From positions 434,983 to 498,982 of the forward strand of contig NZ_LMJW01000020.1 of assembly GCF_001429505.1 (NCBI RefSeq): a stretch of 64,000 bases of DNA, read 5' to 3'. The notes below the pieces were generated by a model. The model saw only the letters and a list, made by a program, of their open reading frames with translations. It did not search any database and was not told the DNA's origin. This DNA comes from Allobosea sp. Root483D1 (GTDB lineage: Bacteria; Pseudomonadota; Alphaproteobacteria; Rhizobiales; Beijerinckiaceae). Positions 26,061-36,100 of the stretch are shown in pieces (position 1 is the stretch's first letter; each line of letters opens with the position of its first letter). A program made the translations under genes and the position numbers.

Positions 26061-27064
26061 GTGCCGACAGCGTCGAAACACGCGTCCGGCGCTCGCTCTA
26101 TGCTGCGCGCCGCTGGCACCCGGCCGAGATCACGTTCTGGGTCCTGGCCGTGGCGGCCTTCTTCCTGCTGCCGCGCCAGCTCCTGATCCTCAACGAGATC
26201 GCGATCCTCGGGCTCTTTGCCGTCTCGCTCGACCTGATCCTCGGCTATGCCGGCATCGTCTCGCTCGGGCATGCCGCCTTCTTCGGCTTCGGCGCCTATG
26301 CCGCCGGGCTCTTCGCCAAGCATGCCAGCGCCGATCCGCTGGCGGGATTGCTGGTTGGAATGGGGGCCGCCGGGCTGCTCGGCCTGCTGACCAGCCCGCT
26401 GATCCTGCGTGGCAGCGACCTGACGCGCCTGATGGTGACGCTCGGCGTCGCGCTGATCCTGGGGGAATTGGCGAACTCGCTCGGCGGGATCACCGGCGGC
26501 GCCGACGGCCTGCAGGGCATCGTGATGGGGCCGGTGCTCGGCCTGTTCGAGTTCGATATCTTCGGCCGGGTCGCCTATCTCTATTCGCTCGCCGTGCTGT
26601 TCGTGCTGTTCGTCCTGGCGCGGCGCATCACCGGTTCGCCCTTCGGCCTGTCGCTGCGGGCGATCCGCGACAACCCCTTGCGTGCCTCGGCCTCCGGCGT
26701 GCCGCTGCAATGGCGGCTGGTTGCGGTCTACACGCTGGCGGCGGCCTATGCCGGGGCGGCCGGGGCGCTGCTCGCCCAGACCACGCAGTTTGTTTCGCTG
26801 GACGTGCTCGCCTTCCATCGCTCGGCCGATTTGATGCTCGTGCTGATCATCGGCGGCGCTGGTTATCTCTATGGCGGGCTGATCGGCGCGGTCGCCTTCA
26901 AGCTGCTGCAGGACGTGATCGCGAGCTTTACGCCGCAATACTGGATGTTCTGGATCGGGCTGTTCCTGGTTCTGTTCGTGCTGGGCGGGCGCGAATTGAT
27001 CCATGGTGGGATCAAGGCAGTGGCTGTCCGGATCGGGCGTCTTGTCCGGAGATCGCCGACATGA
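26057..27064 (+). CDS. ABC permease, LivM-like
   Basis: 335 residues from ATG 26057 (ATGA overlap with the LivH gene); longer in-frame extensions lie within livH and are not real. The LivM marks YAGIVSLGHAAFFGFGAYAA and the coupling loop LRAIRDNPLRASASGVP are present. About nine membrane segments are visible. Its stop overlaps the ATPase gene start at 27061. Confidence 0.92.
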   Translation: MSADSVETRVRRSLYAARRWHPAEITFWVLAVAAFFLLPRQLLILNEIAILGLFAVSLDLILGYAGIVSLGHAAFFGFGAYAAGLFAKHASADPLAGLLVGMGAAGLLGLLTSPLILRGSDLTRLMVTLGVALILGELANSLGGITGGADGLQGIVMGPVLGLFEFDIFGRVAYLYSLAVLFVLFVLARRITGSPFGLSLRAIRDNPLRASASGVPLQWRLVAVYTLAAAYAGAAGALLAQTTQFVSLDVLAFHRSADLMLVLIIGGAGYLYGGLIGAVAFKLLQDVIASFTPQYWMFWIGLFLVLFVLGGRELIHGGIKAVAVRIGRLVRRSPT

Positions 27065-27813
27065 CGGCGGCGCTCCGGACCTTCGACCTCTGCAAGAGCT
27101 TCGGCGGCATCACCGCGACCGACCATGTCGATTTCACGCTCCAGAAGGGTGCGCGCCATGCGCTGATCGGCCCGAACGGCGCCGGCAAGACCACTTTCGT
27201 TAATCTCCTGACGGGAGTGCTGCGCCCGAGTTCCGGCCGCGTCGAGCTCCTGGGTGAGGACATCACCAGGCTGCCGCGCGAAGCCCGGGTCGGGCGCGGG
27301 CTGGCGCGCACGTTCCAGATCAATCAGCTTTTTGCGACCATGACGCCGGTCGAGATGATCGCGCTCGTGACCTCCGAGCGGCTCGGTCGTGGCCGGCAAC
27401 CCCTGCGCGCGCTCGATCGGGATGGAGAGCTCGTTGCCGAGACGGCCGAGATCCTCGCCCGCTTCAAGCTCGACGACATCATGGACGAGCGCATCGCCAC
27501 CTTGCCCTATGGCAAGCAGCGGCAGATCGAGATCGCCGCCGCCTTCGCGGCGAAACCCAGCGTGCTCCTGCTCGACGAGCCGGCGGCGGGCGTGCCCGAG
27601 GCCGAGCGGCGCGAGTTGATGGCGATGGTCGCAGGCCTGCCCGAGGATGTCTCGGTGCTGCTGATCGAGCACGACATGGACCTCGTCTTCCGCTTCGCGA
27701 CGCGGATCACCGTGCTCGTCAATGGCCGCCTGCTCGCCGATGGAACACCGAGCGAGATCGCCAATGATCCGGCTGTCCGTGCTGCCTATCTCGGGGAGCA
27801 CGGCCATGGCTGA
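27061..27813 (+). CDS. ABC ATP-binding protein, LivG-like
   Basis: 250 residues from ATG 27061. Walker A is GPNGAGKTT, the LivG-type signature is LPYGKQRQIEIA, Walker B is VLLLDEPAAGVPEAE, and the H-loop His is in LLIEHDMDLV. The start overlaps the LivM stop, and the last 8 bases overlap the LivF gene. Works as a heterodimer with the LivF-like ATPase. Confidence 0.92.
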   Translation: MTAALRTFDLCKSFGGITATDHVDFTLQKGARHALIGPNGAGKTTFVNLLTGVLRPSSGRVELLGEDITRLPREARVGRGLARTFQINQLFATMTPVEMIALVTSERLGRGRQPLRALDRDGELVAETAEILARFKLDDIMDERIATLPYGKQRQIEIAAAFAAKPSVLLLDEPAAGVPEAERRELMAMVAGLPEDVSVLLIEHDMDLVFRFATRITVLVNGRLLADGTPSEIANDPAVRAAYLGEHGHG

Positions 27814-28513
27814 GCTCCTCACCGTCGAGCGCCTCAGCGCCGGCTATGGCGAGGCCATAGTGCTTTTCGACATCGACCTTTCGCTCGCCGAGGGCCGTTC
27901 GCTCGCGCTGCTCGGCCGCAACGGCGTTGGCAAGACGACGCTGGTCAACAGCATCATCGGCGTCACCCGCCGCCGCGGCGGCAAGATCGCGTTCGCCGGG
28001 CGAGACATCACTGCGGCCTCCCCCGAGCAGCGCGCCCATGCCGGCATCGGCTGGGTGCCGCAGGAGCGCAACATCTTCAAATCGCTGACCGTGCTGGAGA
28101 ACCTGACCGCGGTGGCCAAGCCCGGCCCGTGGACGACCCAGCGTGTCTTTGCAATGTTCCCGCGCCTTGCCGAGCGAAAAACCAATCTCGGCAACCAGCT
28201 CTCCGGCGGCGAGCAGCAGATGCTGGCGATCGGCCGGGCGCTGATGCTCAATCCGAGGCTCCTGCTGCTCGACGAACCGACCGAGGGGCTGGCGCCGATC
28301 ATCGTCGAAGAATTGCTGCGCGCCCTGAAGCGTCTGGTCCGCGAGGAGGGGCTTTCGGCGATCGTGATCGAGCAGCACGCCCGCAAGATCCTCGAACTCA
28401 CAGACGAGGCGATCGTGCTCGAACGGGGCCGCGTCGTCCTCGCCGCGGAGAGTGCCGAGCTCCTTGCCGATCCCTCGCGGCTGGAGCGCCATCTCGGCCT
28501 CGCCGCCGCCTGA
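27806..28513 (+). CDS. ABC ATP-binding protein, LivF-like
   Basis: 235 residues from ATG 27806. Walker A GRNGVGKTT, signature LSGGEQQMLAIGRAL, Walker B LLLLDEPTEGLAP and H-loop IVIEQHA are complete. It ends the transporter gene set; the MetE-like gene follows after 33 bp and is probably on the same transcript. Confidence 0.92.
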   Translation: MAELLTVERLSAGYGEAIVLFDIDLSLAEGRSLALLGRNGVGKTTLVNSIIGVTRRRGGKIAFAGRDITAASPEQRAHAGIGWVPQERNIFKSLTVLENLTAVAKPGPWTTQRVFAMFPRLAERKTNLGNQLSGGEQQMLAIGRALMLNPRLLLLDEPTEGLAPIIVEELLRALKRLVREEGLSAIVIEQHARKILELTDEAIVLERGRVVLAAESAELLADPSRLERHLGLAAA

Positions 28514-28546
28514 TCCATCAAGAAATTAACGAGGAAAGGAAACGCC

Positions 28547-29656
28547 ATGAGCCAGAGACAGAAGCCGCCGTTTCGGGGCGACATGGTCGGCAGCCTGCTG
28601 CGCAGCGCACCGGTCAAGGACGCCCGCGCCAAGCTCGCGGCCGGTGAGATCAGCCAGGCCGAATTGACCGCGATCGAGGACGAGGAGATCAAAAAGCTCG
28701 TCCGCAAGCAGGAGGAGGTCGGCCTGCAGGCGGTGACCGACGGCGAGTTCCGCCGCGCCTTCTGGCATTTCGACTTCCTCGACGGCCTCTCCGGCGTCAC
28801 CAGCTTCGAGACCGATTCAGGCATCCAGTTCAAGGGTGTCACCACCAAAGGGCATGCGGTCCGCGTCACCGGCAAGCTCGATTTCCCGGACGACCACCCG
28901 CATCTCGCCCATTTCAAGTTCCTGGCTTCGACGACCAGCCGGGTGCCGAAGATGACGATCCCGAGCCCGTCCATGCTGCATTATCGCGGCGGACGGAAGG
29001 CGATCGACCCCAGCGCCTATCTCAGGGTCGAGGACTATTATGCGGATCTCGGCAAGGCCTATGCCAAGGCGATCAAGGCCTTCTACGATGCTGGCTGCCG
29101 CTATCTCCAGCTCGACGACACCAGCCTGTCCTATTTCTGCGATCCCGAGCAGCGCAAGATGCTGGCCGAGCGCGGCGACGATCCCGAGCAGCTGATCTTC
29201 ATCTATCGCGACGTGCTCAACGCAGCGCTGAAGGCCAAGCCGGCCGACATGCAGATCACCACCCATACCTGCCGCGGCAATTTCAAGTCGACTTTCATTG
29301 CGTCTGGCGGCTACGAGCCGGTCGCCGAGATGGTCTTCAACGAGATCAATGTCGACGGCTACTTCATGGAGTGGGACGATGACCGCTCCGGCGGCTTCGA
29401 GCCGCTGCGCTTCCTGCCCAAGGGCGACAAGCAGGTCGTGCTCGGGCTGGTGACCTCGAAGTTCGGCGAGATCGAGAGCAAGGACAACCTCAAGCGCCGG
29501 ATCGAGGAAGCCGCCAAGTTCGCGCCGCTGGAGCAGCTCTGCCTGTCCCCGCAATGCGGTTTCGCCTCGACCGAGGAGGGCAATGTCCTCGCCGAGGAAG
29601 AGCAGTGGGCCAAGCTCTCGCGCATCCTCGAGGTTGCCAAAGAGGTTTGGGGATGA
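28547..29656 (+). CDS. MetE C-terminal-domain-like methyltransferase
   Basis: 369 residues, about half of a full MetE; a GAGGAAAGG ribosome site precedes it. It has the cobalamin-independent methionine synthase barrel with the full zinc set: His and Cys in TTHTCRGN (near residue 243), Glu in VFNEINVDGY and Cys in CLSPQCGF. Stand-alone proteins of this kind are often annotated as 5-methyltetrahydropteroyltriglutamate-homocysteine methyltransferase, but many have other thiol or methyl-group roles. Its place between an aromatic-type importer and an extradiol dioxygenase (ATGA overlap) hints at methyl-group handling of a methoxylated substrate. That is a guess from context. Confidence 0.8.
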   Translation: MSQRQKPPFRGDMVGSLLRSAPVKDARAKLAAGEISQAELTAIEDEEIKKLVRKQEEVGLQAVTDGEFRRAFWHFDFLDGLSGVTSFETDSGIQFKGVTTKGHAVRVTGKLDFPDDHPHLAHFKFLASTTSRVPKMTIPSPSMLHYRGGRKAIDPSAYLRVEDYYADLGKAYAKAIKAFYDAGCRYLQLDDTSLSYFCDPEQRKMLAERGDDPEQLIFIYRDVLNAALKAKPADMQITTHTCRGNFKSTFIASGGYEPVAEMVFNEINVDGYFMEWDDDRSGGFEPLRFLPKGDKQVVLGLVTSKFGEIESKDNLKRRIEEAAKFAPLEQLCLSPQCGFASTEEGNVLAEEEQWAKLSRILEVAKEVWG

Positions 29657-30612
29657 GCGGGGAGCCCTGCTTCGACATCGCCCATCTCGGCCATGTCGAA
29701 CTCTTCACCGACAAGCCGCAGGAGAGCCTCGACTTCTTCGTCAATATCTTCGGCCTGACGGAGAGCGGGCGCGAGGGCGACAGCGTCTATCTGCGCGCAT
29801 GGGACGATTACGAGTTCCACACGCTGAAGCTGACCGCGGCGAAGACGACCGGCGTCGGCCATATCGGCTATCGCGCCACGAGCGAGGCGGGGCTCTTGCG
29901 GCGCGTCGCGGCGATCGAGGCGATGGGCTGCGGCATCGGCTGGACCGAGGGCGACCTCGGCCATGGCCGGGCCTATCGCTTCCGCGACCCGGACGACCAT
30001 GTCTTCGAGATCTATTTCGAGACCAACAAATATGCCGCTCCCGAAAAGGAGCGGCCTGCCCTGAAGAACCAGGCGCAGCGCAACCATGGCCGTGGCTGCG
30101 CCGTGCGCCGGCTCGACCATCTCAACCTCCTGGCGCAGGACGTGGCGGCGATCCGCGATTTTCTGCCGAAGGCGCTGGGCAGCCGCGTCACCGAGCAGAT
30201 CGTGCTCGATTCCGGCGAGGTCGGCGGCTGCTGGTTCACCGTCAACAACAAGAGCTACGACATCGCCTATACCCGCGACCACACGCCGGCGCGCGGGCGC
30301 TTCCACCACGTCACCTACGCCGTCGACCAGCGCGAGCACATCCTGGAGGCGGCCGATCTCTTCCTCGAGAACGGCGTCTTCATCGAGACCGGACCGCACA
30401 AGCACGCGGTGCAGCAGACCTTCTTTCTCTATGTCTACGAACCAGCCGGAAATCGCGTCGAGATCGCCAATGCCGGCGCCCGCCTGATCCTCGATCCGGA
30501 CTGGCAGACGGTGACCTGGACGGAAGAGGAGCGGAAGAAGGGCCAGGCCTGGGGGCTGAAGACGATCGAGAGTTTTCACACCCATGGGACGCCGCCGACG
30601 GTGAAGGGGTAG
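29653..30612 (+). CDS. Type I extradiol ring-cleavage dioxygenase (VOC superfamily)
   Basis: 319 residues from ATG 29653 (ATGA overlap). Two repeated vicinal-oxygen-chelate domains occupy about 8-125 and 150-290. The iron ligands of catechol 2,3-dioxygenase-type enzymes are seen in the second domain: H156 in RLDHLNLL, a His of FHHVTY (218/219) and E270 in NRVEIANAG. It should cleave a catechol-type ring next to a hydroxyl group. It ends the catabolic block that contains galDBC, yet gallate and protocatechuate 4,5-dioxygenases belong to the unrelated LigAB type. The true substrate is therefore open. Confidence 0.88.
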   Translation: MSGEPCFDIAHLGHVELFTDKPQESLDFFVNIFGLTESGREGDSVYLRAWDDYEFHTLKLTAAKTTGVGHIGYRATSEAGLLRRVAAIEAMGCGIGWTEGDLGHGRAYRFRDPDDHVFEIYFETNKYAAPEKERPALKNQAQRNHGRGCAVRRLDHLNLLAQDVAAIRDFLPKALGSRVTEQIVLDSGEVGGCWFTVNNKSYDIAYTRDHTPARGRFHHVTYAVDQREHILEAADLFLENGVFIETGPHKHAVQQTFFLYVYEPAGNRVEIANAGARLILDPDWQTVTWTEEERKKGQAWGLKTIESFHTHGTPPTVKG

Positions 30613-30642
30613 AGCGCCTTTCGATCAGATGGGTCGCTGGAA

Positions 30643-30733
30643 CCGTCATTGCGAGGAGCGTAGCGACGAAGCAATCCAGGGGGACGTCGAGCGCTGCCGC
30701 TCCTGGATTGCTTCGCTACGCTCGCAATGACGG
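30643..30733. repeat. Palindromic intergenic repeat, family 1
   Basis: The left arm (30643-30680, CCGTCATTGCGAGGAGCGTA onward) and right arm (30701-30733) are inverted copies with small insertions, separated by 20 bp. The element lies between the convergent ends of the dioxygenase and aroM genes. The arms could fold into a long hairpin and act as a bidirectional terminator. Repeats beginning TCATTGCGAGGAGC are common between genes in this bacterial group. Confidence 0.75.
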
Positions 30734-30747
30734 CCAGCTGATTGCCC

Positions 30748-31419
30748 TCAAACCACTTCCGAGACGATCTTGGCGATCAGCGCATTCGACAGGATGACCG
30801 GGAGGCCGGCTGCGGCCGCCTCCTGACGGTGGCGCTCGACGAAGCCCATGCAGTCCATCAGCAGGACACTGGCGCCACGCTCGGCGAGCGCTTCGGCGGC
30901 CTCCGCAACGGACAGTCCATTGCCGCTATAAGGCGAGGCGGCGGCATAGATCGGTGGACGGGCGAGCGGCGCCCATTTCCCGGCTTCGGAGGAGATCTGT
31001 TCGGCGAGCGGCACGATGATGCCGAGCTGCTCATCCTGGACCAGCGCCGCGACCGTCGGAGGCAGGATGCGGTCCGGCTCGATCAGCCGCGCACGCTTGG
31101 TGGCGAGGCTCGCGAAATGCCCGGTGCAGAGCATCAGGATCGTGCTGCAGCCGGCCGCTTCGAGCGCGGCGAGCTTGGTTTGCGCTGCGCGCTCGGTGCG
31201 CTGGCGGTCGATCACGACTGAGGTGCCATCGAGCAGCTTGGTGATCAGGAGGGCGCCGCCGGCCTCGGGTGCGAAATCCCGGGCGATCTCCTCGCGCGAC
31301 AGCCCGTCGAGCACGCCCGCATGCAGCCGCGGCAGCTCTAAGCGCAGCACTGTATCGAGGATCGGCGTGATGTCGGCGCGCGGCGCCTGGCCGATGGTGA
31401 GGGTGCCGAGTTTGCCCAT
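30748..31419 (-). CDS. aroM: AroM family protein
   Basis: 223 residues from the ATG at 31419, which follows GGAAGGAAAGG on the minus strand; longer in-frame extensions are rejected because MGKLGTLTIGQAPRADITP is the conserved AroM start. Length equals E. coli AroM (225). Family residues include ILMLCTGHF and LLMDCMGFV, which resemble Asp/Glu racemase-type Cys motifs. The biochemical role of AroM is unknown. It is the last gene of the iclR-hyuAB-OPT operon, suggesting a part in processing the same substrate. Confidence 0.87.
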   Translation of the reverse strand: MGKLGTLTIGQAPRADITPILDTVLRLELPRLHAGVLDGLSREEIARDFAPEAGGALLITKLLDGTSVVIDRQRTERAAQTKLAALEAAGCSTILMLCTGHFASLATKRARLIEPDRILPPTVAALVQDEQLGIIVPLAEQISSEAGKWAPLARPPIYAAASPYSGNGLSVAEAAEALAERGASVLLMDCMGFVERHRQEAAAAGLPVILSNALIAKIVSEVV

Positions 31420-31478
31420 GGGCCTTTCCTTCCGCAAACGGTGAGGTCCGGGCCGTTGCCAGCCCGGACCTCCGGTGT

Positions 31479-33152
31479 TCAGCGCTTGAAAAAATTCTTC
31501 GAGACGGAGTCGAAGAAGGAGAAGATCGCGTCGCCGGCAATGACACCTGCGGCGAAGACCTCCATGTCGCCTTCGCCGTTCGTGCCGCGCAGCTTCTCCC
31601 AGACCAGCCTGCAGAGGATGCCGGCCAGCACGGCCCAACCCGCCATCGGGAAGGCGATCAACAGGCCGGTGGCGAAGAGCACGCCGATCTGCCGCTTGGG
31701 TCCGCCGACGAATTGCAGGATCGCGCCGGGGATCGCCCAGAGGAAGAGTTGCCAGGCGACGCCGGGCGCGACGCCGGCCTTGATCGTCGCGGCATAGACC
31801 TTGTTGACGGGTGCGACGAGGTTCTGGTCGAAGAAGGACTGGTAGGAGACCAGCACGACCGCGCCGGCGATGACGAAGGCAAACATCGCGGCGAAGAGCT
31901 GCTGGCGGCGGCCCTCGCGCTCGAAGGCGGGATCGGCGCCGTTGCCGCGCAGCAGGTAGCCAGCCTTGAGATCGTAGCCCATGTCGGCGAAGGCAGGACC
32001 GGTCGCGGCCGAGAAGCCGACGAGCAGCGCCAGTGCCGGCATCGGGAAGCCGATGAGCATGCCGATGATCAAGGTGATTAGCGCGACAGCGAAGGCGGGG
32101 AACCAGCCAGAATGCATCGCGGCGAGGCCGACGATCAATTCATGCACATAGGCCGCGAAGGCGGCATAGAGCACGAACAGGATCAGCATGCCGATCGACA
32201 TGTCGCTCATCAGTCCGCCGACCAGCGCGATGAAGATGGCGATGACGAGATAACCGATCGTGCCGAGCCCGAGCGCGCGCTTCACCTCCGCATCGGTGGT
32301 GCCCGATGCAGCCTCGGCCTGCTTCTGCGCCTCGCTGCGGCGGAAGAGCAGCAGGCCGACCTGCAGCAGCGCGACCAGGCCGGCGCCGATCATGAAGCCA
32401 TGCGGGATATACGCCGCCATCAGGTCGCCCTTCGGGATGATGGTCTCGAAGAGCGGGCCGCCGAAGATCTGGCTGGAATAGCCGCGCAGCAACAGGCCGA
32501 TGCCGAACATCGTCAGCGCCCAGATGTTGCCGATGAAGGCGACGCCGAAGGCTGACATCGGAATGCCGGAGACGGCGGCCGAGCCGGCGAAGCCGATCCA
32601 GGCCAGCGGCACCTTGACGAAGCCTACGAGGATGGCGGTGACGAAGCCGACGCCCATCAGCACCGCCTTGCGGCCGCCCTCGTCGCCGGCCTTGATCGCT
32701 TCGGCGGCGGCGACGCCCGGAGGCCAGGCTCCGGTCGCCGGGAAGACACGGGAATCGAACATCCGGTAGAGCAGGTAGCCATCGAGCAGCATGGCGAAGA
32801 AGGCGCCTGCCAGCATCGGCAGCACCAGGTCCGGCCGGCCGAGCAGCCAGGGGATGCCGACCGGCAGCAAGAGGCTGTTCGCCGCGCCGAAGGTGGCCGA
32901 GGAGATCGCGCTCTGGGCCAGGTTCTGGACATGGATCGAGCGGTAGCGCGCGAACATGGCGAGCGGCACACGCGCCAGCGCCATGGCGGCAAGCGCCCCG
33001 ATCAGCGAGGTGTTGGCGGTGATGCCGAGCGACACCAGCAACTGCATCCCGATGATCGCGCCGAAGACGCAGAGGATCGCGATCAGCGCCAGCGTCGCCG
33101 GCTCGAACAGGCTGGGGTGCCGCCGAGGCACTCCGTCATTTTGCGTCGTCAT
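31479..33152 (-). CDS. OPT-family (oligopeptide transporter superfamily) membrane protein
   Basis: 557 residues with some 14 hydrophobic segments. The OPT pattern is visible in SLIGALAAMALARVPLA at the N-terminal end and in FSAATGPAFADMGYDLKAGY, the conserved loop near residue 385. OPT proteins take up small peptides, modified amino acids or metal chelates using the proton gradient. It lies 47 bp after the fused hydantoinase gene and 59 bp before aroM on the same strand, so it probably brings in the cyclic or peptide substrate of that enzyme. Confidence 0.85.
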   Translation of the reverse strand: MTTQNDGVPRRHPSLFEPATLALIAILCVFGAIIGMQLLVSLGITANTSLIGALAAMALARVPLAMFARYRSIHVQNLAQSAISSATFGAANSLLLPVGIPWLLGRPDLVLPMLAGAFFAMLLDGYLLYRMFDSRVFPATGAWPPGVAAAEAIKAGDEGGRKAVLMGVGFVTAILVGFVKVPLAWIGFAGSAAVSGIPMSAFGVAFIGNIWALTMFGIGLLLRGYSSQIFGGPLFETIIPKGDLMAAYIPHGFMIGAGLVALLQVGLLLFRRSEAQKQAEAASGTTDAEVKRALGLGTIGYLVIAIFIALVGGLMSDMSIGMLILFVLYAAFAAYVHELIVGLAAMHSGWFPAFAVALITLIIGMLIGFPMPALALLVGFSAATGPAFADMGYDLKAGYLLRGNGADPAFEREGRRQQLFAAMFAFVIAGAVVLVSYQSFFDQNLVAPVNKVYAATIKAGVAPGVAWQLFLWAIPGAILQFVGGPKRQIGVLFATGLLIAFPMAGWAVLAGILCRLVWEKLRGTNGEGDMEVFAAGVIAGDAIFSFFDSVSKNFFKR

Positions 33153-33199
33153 GCCTCAATCCCCTTATTGGCCCCAGCGGGCGTCTTTCGCTTGATCAG

Positions 33200-36100
33200 T
33201 CAGGCAACAAGGATGCCGGTCTTGGCCTCGCCGACATCCTGGGAAGCATGGGCGGCATGCACGCCGTAGTCGCGTCTGGCCGCTTCCGGCGAGACGAGGC
33301 CGAGCGCGATGTCGCGGGCGATCGCCTCGCGCGGGCGCTCGGAGGCCGGGCCGTAGCCGGCGCCGCCGGCGAGCACGAGCTCGACGATCTCGTGCGGCTG
33401 CTTGACCTGGACGAGCTCGCCGGTGCCGACGTCCTTCAGCACATGGCCCTGCTCGTCGATGACCCGGCCTGAGGCGCCGCCGCCGGCCTTGCCCTCGAAC
33501 AGGCCCGGGATCGGGTTGTTAACCCCTTCCGGATAGAGCGAGACCAGCGTCGGCAGGCCGTCATCGGAGAGCTTGCGCAGGCGCACACGCTGGCCGAGGC
33601 CGCCGCGCTGGCGGCCAGCACCGCCGGAATCGGTCAGATAGGTCTTCTCGACCACCAGCACCGGCACGCGCGATTCGAAGGTCTCGATCGAGGTGTTGGC
33701 CGCTGAGGTTGGGTAGAGCAGGCCCGACTTGCCGTCGCCATGGGCCGAGCCGCCCTGGCCGCCGCCGACGAAGAGCATGTCGGAATAGGTGTCGCCGGCC
33801 TGGTCTCGGCCATAGACGCTGGCCGCGACGGGCAGGCCGGTGAAAGCCTGCACCTGTTTCGGCGCCGCCCGCGACAAGGCGCGGAAGATGTTCGGCGCGA
33901 GATACCAGCCGGTGCGGGTGCGCAGGTTGACCGCCAGCGGCTTGTCGCAGTTCAGGATCGAGCCCTTGGGCGCATCTATGGAGAAGGCGCGGTAGCAGCC
34001 GGCATTGCCGCGCACACCCGGAGTGAGCATGCATTTCAGCGGGTAGGTGGCGTGCGCCATCGTGTAGTTGAGCGTGCAGTTCAGCCCGCCCTGCGGCAGC
34101 TGCGGCGGCGCGCCGGCAAAGTCGAGATGGATCGTGTCGCCCTTGACCGTCAGCGCCAGCGGATAGGTCATCGGCGTGCCGAGCGGATTGTTCGAGACGG
34201 TGCCGTGATAGACGCCGTCCGGCAGCGCGCGGATCGCCTCGCGCATCGCCTTCTCGGAGCGGCTCTGCACGACATGGGCCAGCGCCCGCAAATCCTGCAT
34301 GCCGTAATCGGTCAGGAAGGAGGCCAGCCGCTCGGCGCCGATCGCATTCGCCGCCACGAAGGAGTGCAGGTCGCCGAGCACCTGCTCGGAGTTGCGGACG
34401 TTCTCGGCGAGCAGGCGGACCAGCGTCTCGTTGATCTTGCCGGCCTCGTAGAGCTTCATCGGCGGGATCTGGAAGCCTTCCTCGTAGATCTCGCGGGCCC
34501 GCAACGAATCCTTGGTGCCGCCGATGTCGGAGACGTGGCCGACGGTGCCCATCAGGCCGACGACGCGGTTGCCGAGGAAGACCGGGGTAACGATGGCGAT
34601 GTCGAAGAGATGGCCGGCGCAGAGCCAGGGATCGTTGGTGATCAGGACGTCGCCGGGCTTCAGCGTCTCGGCCGGATAGCGCTCCAGCAGCGCCTTCACC
34701 GCGCGCGGCAGCGTCAGATTGAAGACCGGCATGGCACGGGGCGAGTGCGCCAGCGTCTCGCCTTCCGGATCGAGCAGTTCGCAAGCGAAGTCCTGCGCCT
34801 CCGAGATCACCAGCGAGAAGGCGGTGCGGCAGACGGTCAGCCACATCTCCTCGACGACGTTGATCATCCGGCTCCACATGATCTCCAATGAGATCGGATC
34901 GGCCTCGATGCGCCGCGCGGCCTCCGCCAGCGGCATGTCGGCGGTGATGGTGGTTTCGACCGCGTTGGCCTGGCCGACATGGATGATCAGGTTCAGGACA
35001 TCGTCGATCACGACGCTGTCGCCGGGCGGGACGATCGTGGTCGCCTCGCGCTCCTCTATGATCGCCGGGCCGCTGATCGTGTCGCCCGAACGCAGGGCGT
35101 AGCGGTCGTAGACCTCGGCCTCGCTCCAGCCGCCCTCGAACCAGGCGCGGCGGCTGCCCTTGAGCTTGACCGTGGTGTCGCCGCCACCGGCCGCGCCGGA
35201 GAGCGAGAGCGTCGGCACCGGGCCGGCGCAGCGGACGCGGAAGTTGATCGCCTCCAGCCGGGCGCCCTCATAGACCGAGGTGTAGCGGGCCGAATAGGTC
35301 TTGCTGAAGGCGGCACGGATCGCTTCCAGGCTGGACGCGTCGATCGCGCCTGACGGCAGCGGCACCGAAATGTCGTGCATCTGGCCGACCAAGCGCATAT
35401 CGGCCGAGCGCTCGACCGTGACGTCGCCAGGCTTCACCCCGGCCTCGATCAGGTGTTTGCGGCCCTCTTCCTCGAGCTCGGTCAGCACGCGGTTGACGGC
35501 GGCAGCGTCGAAGCCCTCGGAGAACTCGACCGGCAGCGAGCGCACCTGATCGAAAGAGAGCGGCGCGGCGAGGAAGCCGAGCGCCGAGGCTGCGCCCGAG
35601 GCCGGCGGGATGATGACCCGCTTGACGCCGAGCACGCGGGCGACGTCGACGGCGTGCGCCGGGCCGGCGCCGCCGAAGCCAACCATGGCGTAATGGCGGG
35701 GATCCTTGCCCTTCTCGACGAGATGGACGCGGGCGGCGGCGCCCATGCTCTCGACCACGACCTTGTGGATGCCCCAGGCCGCTTCCTCGATGGAGAGGCC
35801 GAGCGGCTCGGCGACAGTGGCGACGGCCTTGCGCGCCGCGTCCAGGTCGAGCGCCATGCGCCCGCCGAGGAAGAAGCCGGGGTCATAGTAGCCGAGCACG
35901 AGATTGGCGTCGGTAACGGTCGGCTTCTTGCCACCCATGCCGTAGCAGGCCGGGCCGGGATCGGAGCCGGCCGAATGCGGGCCGACCTTGAGCAGGCCGA
36001 CCTCGTCGATCGCCGCGATCGAGCCGCCGCCGGCGCCGATCTCGATCATGTCGATCACCGGCGCCTTGATCGGCAGGCCGGAGCCCTTGGCGAAGCGGTT

